Origin: Pseudomonas sp. IB20
GTDB lineage: Bacteria; Pseudomonadota; Gammaproteobacteria; Pseudomonadales; Pseudomonadaceae
Reading direction: 5' to 3'
Assembly: GCF_009707325.1 (NCBI RefSeq)
Contig: NZ_CP046103.1
Coordinates: forward strand, 4,848,951-4,912,950
Length of the DNA: 64,000 nt
The position numbers were made by a program, and so were the translations under genes. Under the pieces are notes generated by a model, which saw nothing but the letters and a program-made list of their open reading frames with translations, searched no databases and was not told the origin of the DNA. Numbering within the stretch: position 1 is the first letter of the stretch; each line of letters opens with the position of its first letter. Of this stretch, positions 43,954 through 52,312 are shown piece by piece.

Positions 43954-44868
43954 ATGCTGATCGACGAAGAATTCACCCTCAAGAAGCTCGAGATCTTCCT
44001 GGCGTTCATGCGCACCGGCAACCTGGCCCGCGCCGCCGCCGAGCTGCAAACCAGCAACGTCAGCGTGCACCGGGCCATCCACTCGCTGGAAAACGCGCTG
44101 CGCTGCCCCTTGTTCAAACACGAAGGGCGCAACCTCACCCCGCTGGAAAGCGCTTACGTGTTGGAGGAACGCGCGCAAAAGCTGGTGGCCGACGTGGTCG
44201 ACAGCGTGCGCCTGACCCGCGAAGCCGCGGGCTTTTCAGCTGAGCGCTTCAAGCTCGGCTCGCTGTATTCGCTGACGGTCAAAACCGTACCGCAGCTGAT
44301 CATGGGCCTGAAAATCCGTCGCAGCGAACTTAATATCGACCTGATCCTGGGCTCCAACTTCGACCTGCTCTACAAGCTCAAGAACATGGAAGTGGACGCG
44401 ATCCTGATCTCCCTCGACGAACGCGCCAACGACCCTGATTGCGAACAGATCGCGCTATTCACCGACGACATATTCCTCGCCACGCCGGCCGATTCACCCT
44501 TCGACCGCGAACAGGAAATCGACCTGGCCGACGTGCGCGACGCGACCTTCATCACCCTCACCCAAGGCTTCGCCACCCATCAGGATGGCAACCGGGTGTT
44601 CAAGCAGGCGGGGTTTGAGCCGAAGGTGGCGATGCAGGTCAATGACATCTTCACGCTGCTGAGCATGGTCAGTTCTGGCGTGGGTTATGCGCTGCTGCCG
44701 GGGCGGATTGCGGCGGTGTATGAGAACCGCGTGAAGCTGATACCGCTGCAACCCAGGTATCGGTTGCAGCAGCATATTGGCGTGGCGTTTTTGAAGGCCA
44801 AGGAGCGCGACCCGAATTTGCTGGCGCTGTTGGCCGAGTGTCGGATGTATGCCAATCGGGGCGGCTAA
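43954..44868 (+). CDS. mdcR: LysR-family malonate utilisation regulator MdcR
   Basis: A 304-residue LysR-type regulator, MdcR by sequence pattern and position. It starts MLIDEEFTLKKLEIFLAFMR with the helix-turn-helix AAAELQTSNVSVHRAIHSLE. The effector domain begins FKLGSLYSLTVKTVPQLIMG. MdcR is known to activate mdc operons in response to malonate. It is convergent with the mad/mdc genes, its stop overlapping that of the madL/madM ORF by four bases. Start 43954 is the family start; the longer frame upstream runs into the duplicated DNA. Confidence 0.9.
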   Translation: MLIDEEFTLKKLEIFLAFMRTGNLARAAAELQTSNVSVHRAIHSLENALRCPLFKHEGRNLTPLESAYVLEERAQKLVADVVDSVRLTREAAGFSAERFKLGSLYSLTVKTVPQLIMGLKIRRSELNIDLILGSNFDLLYKLKNMEVDAILISLDERANDPDCEQIALFTDDIFLATPADSPFDREQEIDLADVRDATFITLTQGFATHQDGNRVFKQAGFEPKVAMQVNDIFTLLSMVSSGVGYALLPGRIAAVYENRVKLIPLQPRYRLQQHIGVAFLKAKERDPNLLALLAECRMYANRGG

Positions 44869-45413
44869 CCCACCAAGCCACGCATGATCAGAAACAACAA
44901 CGACGGCCCCAGCAAACACCCCAGCGCCGTATAAAACGCGGCTGTGAGGCAGCCATACGGCACCAGTTTCGGATCGGTTGCCGCTAACCCGCCGGCCACG
45001 CCGCTGGACGTACCCATCAAGCCTCCGAAAATCACTGCGCTGCGAGGGTTGTGCGGCTCACGGTTGCCGATGCGTGACAGCAGCGGCACTAAGGCAAAGC
45101 CCAGCACCACTGCAAGCGTGCCAGCCAGAATCGCCATAGGGCCGCCCTTGATCGCGCCGTAGACGTTTTGCTGGGCAGCCATGGCGACCACAATAGGAAT
45201 GTAAATCGCCGCCCAGAACGTCAGGCCCTGCTCGGACTTGCCGACAAACAGGCCGCGTTTTTGCAAATAACTGCCCAGGCCGATCAGCAACAACATGGCG
45301 ATACCCACGCCACCAACGTTGGCTGGGATGCCCAGTAACTTACCCAGCACCTCGCCCACAAACAGCCCCACCAGCGTACAAAACGCTAGAAACGCTACAC
45401 CGTAAATAATCAT
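44865..45413 (-). CDS. MadL-MadM fusion ORF (truncated malonate transporter)
   Basis: A 182-residue membrane ORF. Residues 1 to about 119 match MadL (MIIYGVAFLAFCTLVGLFVG to LLSRIGNREP). From about residue 121 it matches only the C-terminal end of MadM (NPRSAVIFGGLMGTSSGVAG to SLLFLIMRGLVG). A normal cluster has madL (about 140 codons) followed by madM (about 254). Here the end of madL and roughly the first 190 codons of madM are missing, and the frame is kept. The join is near 45055. GAGGA precedes ATG 45413. The transporter is probably non-functional unless the missing DNA is an assembly loss. Confidence 0.8.
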   Translation of the reverse strand: MIIYGVAFLAFCTLVGLFVGEVLGKLLGIPANVGGVGIAMLLLIGLGSYLQKRGLFVGKSEQGLTFWAAIYIPIVVAMAAQQNVYGAIKGGPMAILAGTLAVVLGFALVPLLSRIGNREPHNPRSAVIFGGLMGTSSGVAGGLAATDPKLVPYGCLTAAFYTALGCLLGPSLLFLIMRGLVG

Positions 45414-45480
45414 CGTGTTTTTCCTCAAAGTGCTTCATCGAAATTGTTGTTTTTGTGCTTCGAAAGCCTTGGGTAATGCT

Positions 45481-46380
45481 TTATCGGTGGCGGCGCTCCT
45501 CCTCTTGCAGCAGGGCCTGCAAGGTGTCCAGGCGTGCGCCTTCGCAGGCGATCACCGTGCCTTGTTCGAAGACACGGCGTGACAGGCCGGTCAGCACCGC
45601 GCCCGGCGGCAGTTCGATTTGCAAGCGCACGCCACGCTCGTAGGCGCTCTGCACGGTGCCGCGCCAATCGACAATGCGGCACATGTTGAAGGCCAGGTCG
45701 TCGCGCAGTTGCTCAGGGTTGTGGATCGGCCGCGCGCGGGTGCTGCTCAGGTAGGTAATACGCGGCGCTTTGAGCGTCACGAACGCTTGGGCCAGCGCCT
45801 GGGCAGGCGCCTCCAGCAGCGCGCAATGGGACGGCACGCTGACGGCCAGGCGCTTAACAACGCCGTTGCCTTTGATGCGTGCTGCGACGAGCTTCATTGC
45901 CTCGTCGCTGCCGGCGATGACGGTTTGGTTGTCGGCGTTGATATTGGCCAAATACACCGGGGTTTGCGGGCTGTGGATTTCGGCGAGCACATTTTCGACT
46001 GTGGATAACGCCGGGCCGATGATCGCGGTCATCCCAAAGCCTTGTGGATAAGCGCTTTGCATCAGTTCGCCGCGCAGGCTGACCAGTTTTACTGCGTCGG
46101 CAAAATCCAGGGCGCCCGCGATCACCGCCGCCGGGTAGGCGCCGATGGACAGGCCCGCGACGTAATCGGGCGTGTGTTGCAACTGGCGGGCATGGGCGAC
46201 ACCGACGATCAGCAGGCATAGCTGAACGGCACGCGTGCTTGCCAAGGCGTGTGCCGAATCGAGCGTGCGAACGTCTTCGCCCAAGGCATCACTGGCTTCT
46301 TGCAGAATGTCAGCCGCCAGCGCCTGGAGCATGCCCGTGCGTTGGGCGCCCTGCCCCGGAAACACCAGAAGGCTGCTCAT
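45481..46380 (-). CDS. mdcH: Malonate decarboxylase malonyl-CoA:ACP transacylase (epsilon subunit)
   Basis: A 299-residue acyltransferase of the FabD fold that loads malonyl groups onto the MdcC carrier protein. FPGQGAQRTG at residues 6-15 is the N-terminal mark. The Ser active site lies in GLSIGAYPAA and the partner His in VPSHCALL. Start 46380 (MSSLLVFPGQG) overlaps the mdcG stop as ATGA, so the two are translationally coupled. It is the last enzyme gene before the transporter ORF. Confidence 0.93.
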   Translation of the reverse strand: MSSLLVFPGQGAQRTGMLQALAADILQEASDALGEDVRTLDSAHALASTRAVQLCLLIVGVAHARQLQHTPDYVAGLSIGAYPAAVIAGALDFADAVKLVSLRGELMQSAYPQGFGMTAIIGPALSTVENVLAEIHSPQTPVYLANINADNQTVIAGSDEAMKLVAARIKGNGVVKRLAVSVPSHCALLEAPAQALAQAFVTLKAPRITYLSSTRARPIHNPEQLRDDLAFNMCRIVDWRGTVQSAYERGVRLQIELPPGAVLTGLSRRVFEQGTVIACEGARLDTLQALLQEEERRHR

Positions 46381-46973
46381 GCCACGGCCTGCCACGGGTC
46401 CACCACCAAATGCGCGCCGCTGAGGGTTTTCAGCAGTACCCGGCGTGAGCCGCCGGCCCATTCGCGCAAGGCAACGGCGCCAAATGGGGTTTGCAGTTGC
46501 AGGTCCACGGCACACGGTGCGGTGTCCAGTATCGCCAGCAGATCCTCGGCATCGCCGCGCGCCAGCCGCTCGGGCGTGCGCAGGATCAAATCCAGGTCGC
46601 TCTGCTCATGCAGCGCTTCAATTCCGCTGGCCAGCTCGAAACCCGCGCTGCCTGTGACGCCCCACGCCTCCTGCGCCAACACCGGGCGCAGTAGATCGAG
46701 CGCGCGCAACGCCGGTAGATCCCGACGCGAGATCACCCCACGCAAAGCCTCCGGCGTTACTCGCCGCTGCACGGCCGCGACGGGCATCACTGCCGCAAAC
46801 CGCTGCTCACGCAAACGCCCGCGCACACCGATCGCCACCTGGCCCGACTCGGCGATGGCACGACGCACCACCACCGGGTGGCCGGCGCTGATCACATCCA
46901 GCGCCCAGGCCGGCGCATCGGTGGGCAGATGCGCCGGGGCCATGCCCCAGAGCAAATCGTGCGCGTTCACCAT
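46377..46973 (-). CDS. mdcG: Malonate decarboxylase holo-[acyl-carrier-protein] synthase
   Basis: A 198-residue nucleotidyltransferase that attaches the 2'-(5''-triphosphoribosyl)-3'-dephospho-CoA prosthetic group to MdcC. It starts MVNAHDLLWGMAPAHLP. The core segment LHEQSDLDLILRTPERL carries the paired Asp expected of the nucleotidyltransferase metal site. Start 46973 overlaps the mdcE stop by 7 bases; the longer 47081 frame lies in mdcE. Confidence 0.92.
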   Translation of the reverse strand: MVNAHDLLWGMAPAHLPTDAPAWALDVISAGHPVVVRRAIAESGQVAIGVRGRLREQRFAAVMPVAAVQRRVTPEALRGVISRRDLPALRALDLLRPVLAQEAWGVTGSAGFELASGIEALHEQSDLDLILRTPERLARGDAEDLLAILDTAPCAVDLQLQTPFGAVALREWAGGSRRVLLKTLSGAHLVVDPWQAVA

Positions 46974-47737
46974 TGCTCCCGCAGCAGTTGGCGTACGTGG
47001 CTGGAAGCGGCGCGATGGGTGGCGCCCAGGCGCCCTTTTAAATCCGGGCCAGCGACATCGTTGATAGCGTGCAGCAAGCAATCACTGACCCGCACCACAT
47101 CGTCCGCCGTGGGTTGTTCAATCTGCCTGACCGACAGCGTTTCCCAGAGCAAACCGAGGCTGGCATAACTGTCGATGTCGTAGGCCATGGGCGGTACGCT
47201 GGCGGCCAGGGCTTCCAGCTCTTCGACGCTGCGCAGGGTCACCCGCGCCGCCGAGGCCTTGCCCATGGCGTGCACCATCACGCCGGGGTCACGCAGGGCG
47301 ATCATCCGGTTGGCCTGATAGCCGTGGGCGAGAAACGCCCCGGACATGGCCTTGCCCACCAGCAACGCGATTACTGGGTGGCCGGCCAACCGAGCGCGGG
47401 CGTAGCTGTCGGCGGCGGCGGCCAGGGCTTGATGGATGCCGAGGGCTTCTTCGCGACGGCCGTAAGCTTGGCTGGGCACATCGACGATGGCGATGATCGG
47501 GCGCTTGTCGCCACGGGCGATGGCTTCGTCCACGGCCTTGGCCAAGCCCCAGCCTTCGAGCAAGCCGACTTCGCCATTGCGCGCACGCGGGAAACGGTTT
47601 TGCGCGTCGGTGACCACGGCGATGAAGCGCACGGCTTGTTCACCTAACACGCCGTCGGCGACTTTCAGCGAGGCCGGCAGCCCTTCCACAGGCGTGGCGC
47701 CGGCGCTCAATGCGTTGAACCACTGCAACCCTCTCAT
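46967..47737 (-). CDS. mdcE: Malonate decarboxylase gamma subunit
   Basis: A 256-residue carboxyltransferase-type subunit (crotonase-like fold) that works with MdcD to decarboxylate malonyl-S-ACP. Visible marks are PIIAIVDVPSQAYGRREEAL, GHPVIALLVGKAMSGAFLAHG and MIALRDPGVMVHAMGK, the oxyanion and acyl-binding segments. ATG 47737 overlaps the mdcD stop codon as ATGA. Length is normal. Confidence 0.94.
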   Translation of the reverse strand: MRGLQWFNALSAGATPVEGLPASLKVADGVLGEQAVRFIAVVTDAQNRFPRARNGEVGLLEGWGLAKAVDEAIARGDKRPIIAIVDVPSQAYGRREEALGIHQALAAAADSYARARLAGHPVIALLVGKAMSGAFLAHGYQANRMIALRDPGVMVHAMGKASAARVTLRSVEELEALAASVPPMAYDIDSYASLGLLWETLSVRQIEQPTADDVVRVSDCLLHAINDVAGPDLKGRLGATHRAASSHVRQLLREQW

Positions 47738-48576
47738 GAGCGGTCTCCTTGATACAGGTCGCGCACCGTGGCCGCGTCGATTTGCGGCGTGGCGTCGAGT
47801 TCGGCCAGGCGCGCCAGGTAGACATCGGCCTGACGGCTGCGCTGATGTTCGGGCAAGCCTTGTTGCAACAGCGCGGTGACAGTCTGTTGCACCTGCGCCA
47901 CATCGTCCGCCACATAACGGTCAGCCAAGCCGCTGTTAAAACGTTGCTCGCCTCCGGTGAGGCTCCAGATAAACGGGCGGTCGCGAGAGTCGTATTCGTC
48001 CAGGCCCGCTTCCTGCTCAATCACTTGCGGGCCGTTAAGGCCCAGGCGCGCTTCGCGGGTAACGACGAGGTAACTGCACAACCCCGCGGCGATGGACATG
48101 CCGCCAAAGCAACCAACACTGCCCGCCACCACGCCGATCACCGGCTGGTACTGACGCAGGTCGACAATCGCCGCGTGGATATCGGCAATCGCCGCCAGGC
48201 CGAGGTTGGCTTCCTGCAAGCGCACGCCGCCGGTTTCCAGCAACAGCACCGCGCGGGTCGGGATGCCCTTGCGGTTGTCTTCAGCCGCCAGTTCAAGGGC
48301 ACCGGCGATTTTCGCGCCGCCGACTTCACCCAGGCTGCCGCCCTGGAAGTTGCCTTCGATAGCAGCGACCACGACTGGCAATCCGGCGATGTTGCCCTTG
48401 GCAATCACCACGCCGTCATCGGCCTGGGGCACCACGCCTTGGCGGCTGAGCCAGGGCGACATCACGCGCTGAAAGGGGTCGATCAGTTCGCGATAAGAGC
48501 CGGCGTCCAGCAAGGCCTTGGCCCGCTGCCGTGCGCCCAGTTCAACGAAGCTGTGTTTGTTGAGCAAGTCAGTCAT
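47734..48576 (-). CDS. mdcD: Malonate decarboxylase beta subunit
   Basis: A 280-residue subunit of the biotin-independent malonate decarboxylase, carboxyltransferase fold. Key segments are EGNFQGGSLGEVGGAKIAGA, RAVLLLETGGVRLQEANLGL and VGCFGGMSIAAGLCSY. Start 48576 (MTDLLNKHSF) overlaps mdcC by 8 bases. It acts with MdcE on malonyl bound to MdcC, releasing CO2 and leaving acetyl-MdcC. Confidence 0.95.
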   Translation of the reverse strand: MTDLLNKHSFVELGARQRAKALLDAGSYRELIDPFQRVMSPWLSRQGVVPQADDGVVIAKGNIAGLPVVVAAIEGNFQGGSLGEVGGAKIAGALELAAEDNRKGIPTRAVLLLETGGVRLQEANLGLAAIADIHAAIVDLRQYQPVIGVVAGSVGCFGGMSIAAGLCSYLVVTREARLGLNGPQVIEQEAGLDEYDSRDRPFIWSLTGGEQRFNSGLADRYVADDVAQVQQTVTALLQQGLPEHQRSRQADVYLARLAELDATPQIDAATVRDLYQGDRS

Positions 48577-48868
48577 GGCCGATCTCCTCGAAGCCTTGCT
48601 CCAGGCGCAAGCGCACCACGCCGGGCGTGGCGCCAAAGTCGTGGATATCAATCTTCAAGGCCGGCGGCGTGTACGCCTGGAAGATCCGCTCGAACAGATG
48701 CTGCCAGCGTTGTTCGGCGCCATTCACCGAGGTCTGCACCTGGATAGTCAGCGTGCCGGGCGTGCCCGGTTCCAGCAGCACTTCCAGGTCGCCGGAGCCG
48801 ACACACCCCACCAGCGCACGGCCCTTGGGCGGCTGCCCGGCGGGGAATTCAAAGGATAAGGTTTCCAT
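48569..48868 (-). CDS. mdcC: Malonate decarboxylase acyl carrier protein (delta subunit)
   Basis: A 99-residue carrier protein that receives the CoA-derived prosthetic group from MdcG. METLSFEFPAGQPPKGRALV opens the protein, followed by GCVGSGDLEVL; the modified Ser lies in this VGSGDLEV region, by analogy with the characterised delta subunit. ATG 48868 overlaps the mdcB TGA by one base (TGATG). A GTG one codon earlier is a possible alternative. Confidence 0.93.
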   Translation of the reverse strand: METLSFEFPAGQPPKGRALVGCVGSGDLEVLLEPGTPGTLTIQVQTSVNGAEQRWQHLFERIFQAYTPPALKIDIHDFGATPGVVRLRLEQGFEEIGHD

Positions 48869-49701
48869 CACAACGCTCCGTCGAGGCGGTCGATAAACAG
48901 GCAGGCGGCCAACAGGTCGGCGGCGCCGCCGGGGGAGGCATTCAGGGCCAGCAATTGGAGATCGAGTACGTGCAGTTGGCGCCGGCCGGCGAGGGTTGCG
49001 CTGCCGCCCGCATCCAGCACGGCTTGGGCACCGCGTTGCATGGCGTGCAAGCCTTCGGTGCCTGCGCGGTAGAGCACGCAGGTGTCGGCCAGGTCGGTCA
49101 TGATCGCGAGCAAGGCGTCCAGGCGGGCGTTCTGTTCGCCAGCGTTTTGCCGGCGGCTTTTGTGCAGTTGCGGCAGGCCGCGTTGCATCACGGATGGGAA
49201 GCCCAGTTGCGCTTCTTCACGGGCGCCGCGCGCGCCGTAGCGTTGCGCAACCTGGGCGCCGTGGCTAAGGGGCTGCGGGGCGTAGCGGTCGTTGAGCAGG
49301 GCCAGTTTGGCCGCCGTCAGCGTGACGGCGCGTGGCTCCAGGGCGGCGGCAGCGGTAAGTAAACCGAGCGCCCAGATCGCGCCGCGATGGGTGTTCACGC
49401 CGTGGGTGGTGGTGAGCATGGCCTGTTCACCTTCACGACCGATACGCCCGAGGGCTTCGCGCAGAGGTAAACCGACTTCACCGAATTCAAGCGCGGCTTC
49501 CGCCATTTCTTTGAACATCGGCCACAGTGACAGTGCCGAAGCGTGCATCAGGCCCAGGTGCAAATCGCTGTGGGCGCCGTTGCCGCGACGGTCCACCAAG
49601 GCGGGTTTGGGCGACAGGTCAGCCTCATCGATCAGCGCATCGACGGCCCTATCCGCCAGGCGATCAGCGAGGCTTATTTCATGCAATTTGAGCGCGCGCA
49701 T
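48868..49701 (-). CDS. mdcB: Triphosphoribosyl-dephospho-CoA synthase
   Basis: A 277-residue enzyme of the CitG/MdcB family that makes the prosthetic-group precursor from dephospho-CoA and ATP. The family signature is present as SPKPALVDRRGNGAHSDLHL, with the Asp-rich pairing, and THGVNTHRGAIWALGLL in the middle. ATG 49701 abuts the mdcA stop codon with no gap, so coupling is likely. Length is normal. Confidence 0.93.
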   Translation of the reverse strand: MRALKLHEISLADRLADRAVDALIDEADLSPKPALVDRRGNGAHSDLHLGLMHASALSLWPMFKEMAEAALEFGEVGLPLREALGRIGREGEQAMLTTTHGVNTHRGAIWALGLLTAAAALEPRAVTLTAAKLALLNDRYAPQPLSHGAQVAQRYGARGAREEAQLGFPSVMQRGLPQLHKSRRQNAGEQNARLDALLAIMTDLADTCVLYRAGTEGLHAMQRGAQAVLDAGGSATLAGRRQLHVLDLQLLALNASPGGAADLLAACLFIDRLDGAL

Positions 49702-51372
49702 TTACCAACTCCTGAACTTGGCGGGCGGGTTGTACAAGCCACCGGACCACTCCACCAAGTCGGCCACACTCTTGGCGGCCAACAGCTCACGGGTGGCGTC
49801 GGTGCGGCGGATGCCGAGGTCTTCGGGCAAGGCGATCAAGCCTTCGCGGCGCATGCGCGCGGTGTCCTTGGGGTTGTGGCGCATGCCGATGGCGGTGACG
49901 CCAGCGACGGCGGCGATCATCGCCTGGCGCTCTTCCAAGGAGCGCGCCTTGTACAGGTAGGCGATGCCTTCTTCGGTGAGCAAGTGGGTGACGTCGTCAC
50001 CGTAGATCATGATCGGCGCCAGCGGCATGCCGCTTTTGCGCGCCACTTCCACTGCGTCGAGGGTTTCGACGAACGTAGGTTTGCCGCCTTCCTGGAAGGT
50101 TTCAACCATTTGTACAACCAACTTTTTGCCACGTTCAAGCAAGGCTTGCGGCGCGTCATCGTGGCGCATATCCAGCCACGCCGGGGTGCCATGGCGACGG
50201 CCACGCGGGTCATGGCCCATGTTCGGCGCACCACCAAAACCGGCGAGGCGCCCACGGGTTACGGTGGAGGAATGCCCGTCGCCATCCACTTGCAGGGTGG
50301 CGCCGATAAACAGGTCCACCGCGTACTGGCCGGCGAGTTGGCAGAACATCCGGTTGGAACGCATCGAGCCGTCACGGCCGGTGAAGAACACATCCGGGCG
50401 GGCGGCGATGTAGTTTTCCATGCCCAATTCGGTGCCGAAGCAATGCACGCTTTGCACCCAGCCACTTTCGATGGCGGGGATCAGGGTTGGGTGTGGGTTG
50501 AGGGTCCAGTTGCGGCAAATTTTGCCCTTCAGACCGAGGGATTCGCCGTAGGTCGGCAGGATCAATTCGATAGCGGCCGTGTTGAAGCCGATGCCGTGGT
50601 TAAGCGACTGCACATTGTGTTTTTCGTAGATGCCACGGATCGCCATCATCGCCATCAGCACATGCACCGGCTTGATATGGCGCGGGTCGCGGGTGAACAA
50701 CGGCTCGATGTAGAACGGCTTGTCGGCCACCACCACAAAATCCACCCAGCTCGCCGGGATGTCGACGCGGGGCAAATCCGTGACGTCATCCACCAACTGG
50801 TTGACCTGCACGATCACGATGCCATCGCTGAACGCGGCAGGCTCGATCAGCGCCGGCGTGTCTTCGGTGCTGGCGCCAGTGTAGATATTGCCGGCGCGGT
50901 CGGCCATGAAACCGGCCGACAGTACGACGTTGGGGATCAAATCCACCACCAGCCGTGCGTAGAGTTCGATATAGGTGTGGATCGCGCCGATTTCCAGCAA
51001 GCCGTCTTCCAGCAACTGGCTGATGCGCAAGGATTGGGTGCCGGCAAAGGAGAAGTCCAGCTTGCGCGCGATACCCTTTTCAAACAGGTCCAAGTGCTCG
51101 GAGCGGCCGACACTGGGCATGATCATGTGCAAATCGTGGAGCTTGGCCGGGTCGGCCTTGGCCAGGGAGCGCGAGAGGAAATCGGCTTGCTTTTGGTTAT
51201 TGCCCTCCAGCACCACACGGTCGCCAGGGAGGATCAGGGCTTCCAGGGCCTCGACGATTTTGTCGCTGGGCAACACCGCCCCGTCTGCGTATTTTTTGAC
51301 CAGCCCGAGACGCCGCTGCTTCTCGTCGCGCCGCCGCGTCCAGCGCGAGTCGGGGGTGATGGTTGTTGTCAT
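49702..51372 (-). CDS. mdcA: Malonate decarboxylase alpha subunit (acetyl-S-ACP:malonate ACP transferase)
   Basis: A 556-residue transferase exchanging acetyl for malonyl on the MdcC carrier. It begins MTTTITPDSRWTRRRDEKQR and has LILPGDRVVLEGNNQKQADF near residue 50, then GASTEDTPALIEPAAFSDG and the long C-terminal MdcA region. It is the first gene of mdcABCDEGH, all closely packed. GGAG lies 7 bases before ATG 51372. The promoter must lie in the roughly 100 bases up to 51475, before the duplicated DNA; no clear MdcR site is recognised. Confidence 0.95.
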   Translation of the reverse strand: MTTTITPDSRWTRRRDEKQRRLGLVKKYADGAVLPSDKIVEALEALILPGDRVVLEGNNQKQADFLSRSLAKADPAKLHDLHMIMPSVGRSEHLDLFEKGIARKLDFSFAGTQSLRISQLLEDGLLEIGAIHTYIELYARLVVDLIPNVVLSAGFMADRAGNIYTGASTEDTPALIEPAAFSDGIVIVQVNQLVDDVTDLPRVDIPASWVDFVVVADKPFYIEPLFTRDPRHIKPVHVLMAMMAIRGIYEKHNVQSLNHGIGFNTAAIELILPTYGESLGLKGKICRNWTLNPHPTLIPAIESGWVQSVHCFGTELGMENYIAARPDVFFTGRDGSMRSNRMFCQLAGQYAVDLFIGATLQVDGDGHSSTVTRGRLAGFGGAPNMGHDPRGRRHGTPAWLDMRHDDAPQALLERGKKLVVQMVETFQEGGKPTFVETLDAVEVARKSGMPLAPIMIYGDDVTHLLTEEGIAYLYKARSLEERQAMIAAVAGVTAIGMRHNPKDTARMRREGLIALPEDLGIRRTDATRELLAAKSVADLVEWSGGLYNPPAKFRSW

Positions 51373-51475
51373 GGTCGCTCCACGGGGTTTGCTGTCGTGG
51401 GCTGTACCTTAGGAGTGAAAGTGGGGGGTATCAATCAAGCCCAACGCTGAATCGTTACGGTTGGAGTAACGGACT

Positions 51476-51790
51476 ATCAGCAAATGAGGGCTTGAGCCAA
51501 ACAAAGACTGAAAATGTGGGAGCTGGCTTGCCAGCTCCCACATTTGTTCGGTGGTGGGTGTTCGATAGCGGTCCCAAACAGGGACCGATTTAACCTTCCG
51601 GTGCAGGGCTGACTTGTTCCAGCGCTCTATCGATCAGCAAATGAGGGCTTGAGCCAAACAAAGACTGAAAATGTGGGAGCTGGCTTGCCAGCTCCCACAT
51701 TTGTTCGGTGGTGGGTGTTCGATAGCGGTCCCAAACAGGGACCGATTTAACCTTCCGGTGCAGGGCTGACTTGTTCCAGCGCTCTATCGA
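51476..51790. repeat. 157-base tandem duplication containing a REP hairpin
   Basis: Bases 51476-51633 recur at 51633-51790 (period 157). Each copy contains a compact REP palindrome (51511-51545 and 51668-51702: AATGTGGGAGCTGGCTTGCC meeting its complement), a second hairpin GGTCCCAAACAGGGACC, and the 3' end of the DUF6124 gene. Only the second copy joins the full gene. This accounts for the gene-free stretch 51373-51746. Confidence 0.95.
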
Positions 51791-51983
51791 CCAGCAACTG
51801 ACCCAACTCGGCCATTTGCTGAATGCCGAGCATGATTGCGCGCTGGGAGGTGCCCAGGTTGAAGGCAAGATTGCAGGTCATGGCGTTTAGCGACGATAAG
51901 GTTTCGCTGGCGTTGACCAGTAGAGCTTCGGTGTTTTGATCGGGGTTAACGGTGAAAATATTGGACGAGGACGAATTCGACAT
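51747..51983 (-). CDS. DUF6124 (DUF3077-like) small protein
   Basis: A 78-residue protein of the same Pseudomonas family as the gene at 9702. It has a short polar Ser-rich start (MSNSSSSNIFTVNPD), then a helical segment LLVNASETLSSLNAMTCNLA and a second helix RAIMLGIQQMAELGQLLVDR. No signal peptide or membrane helix. Its ribosome binding site AGGA, 10 bases before the ATG, lies inside a predicted leader hairpin. The 3' end is part of a 157-base duplication and the start lies inside a 141-base one. Function unknown. Confidence 0.75.
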   Translation of the reverse strand: MSNSSSSNIFTVNPDQNTEALLVNASETLSSLNAMTCNLAFNLGTSQRAIMLGIQQMAELGQLLVDRALEQVSPAPEG

Positions 51984-52241
51984 GATGTGCGGTTCCTAAA
52001 CGAATCATTGAGGAACGCCTTTGAATCTAGGCGTCTTGAACGCCTAAACAGATTTCTCGGACTTGCACGTCCGTGTCACCGTTTTTTCGATGACGGGACG
52101 ATTGGACGAGGACGAATTCGACATGATGTGCGGTTCCTAAACGAATCATTGAGGAACGCCTTTGAATCTAGGCGTCTTGAACGCCTAAACAGATTTCTCG
52201 GACTTGCACGTCCGTGTCACCGTTTTTTCGATGACGGGACG
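51960..52241. repeat. Exact 141-base tandem duplication
   Basis: Bases 51960-52100 recur at 52101-52241. The unit covers the first eight codons of the DUF6124 gene and its whole structured leader, so the copy at 52101-52241 contains a spare start and leader with no gene. Confidence 0.95.
51984..52100 (-). promoter_or_regulatory. Hairpin-rich leader that can mask the ribosome binding site
   Basis: Read on the minus strand, four hairpins lie in a row before the DUF6124 gene. They are GTCATCG-(A6)-CGGTGAC (one pair is U-G, valid only for this strand), CGGAC-GTGCAA-GTCCG, TAGGCGT-TCAAG-ACGCCTA (plus-strand 52028-52046), and GTTCCT with AGGAAC (plus-strand 51992-51997 and 52011-52016). The last contains the AGGA ribosome binding site. 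Melting it would allow translation, as in RNA thermometers or ligand-sensing leaders. Confidence 0.5.
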
Positions 52242-52312
52242 AAGACTAGCCGCCATGACTACCCGCAACAAGTTCATGCACAGCCCGAAATCTTGCGGGA
52301 AAAATCCGAAGG

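Noticed and set aside
49543..51450. 635-codon open frame on the plus strand
   Set aside because: Antisense to mdcA and part of mdcB; His/Gln/Val-rich composition is typical of shadow frames.
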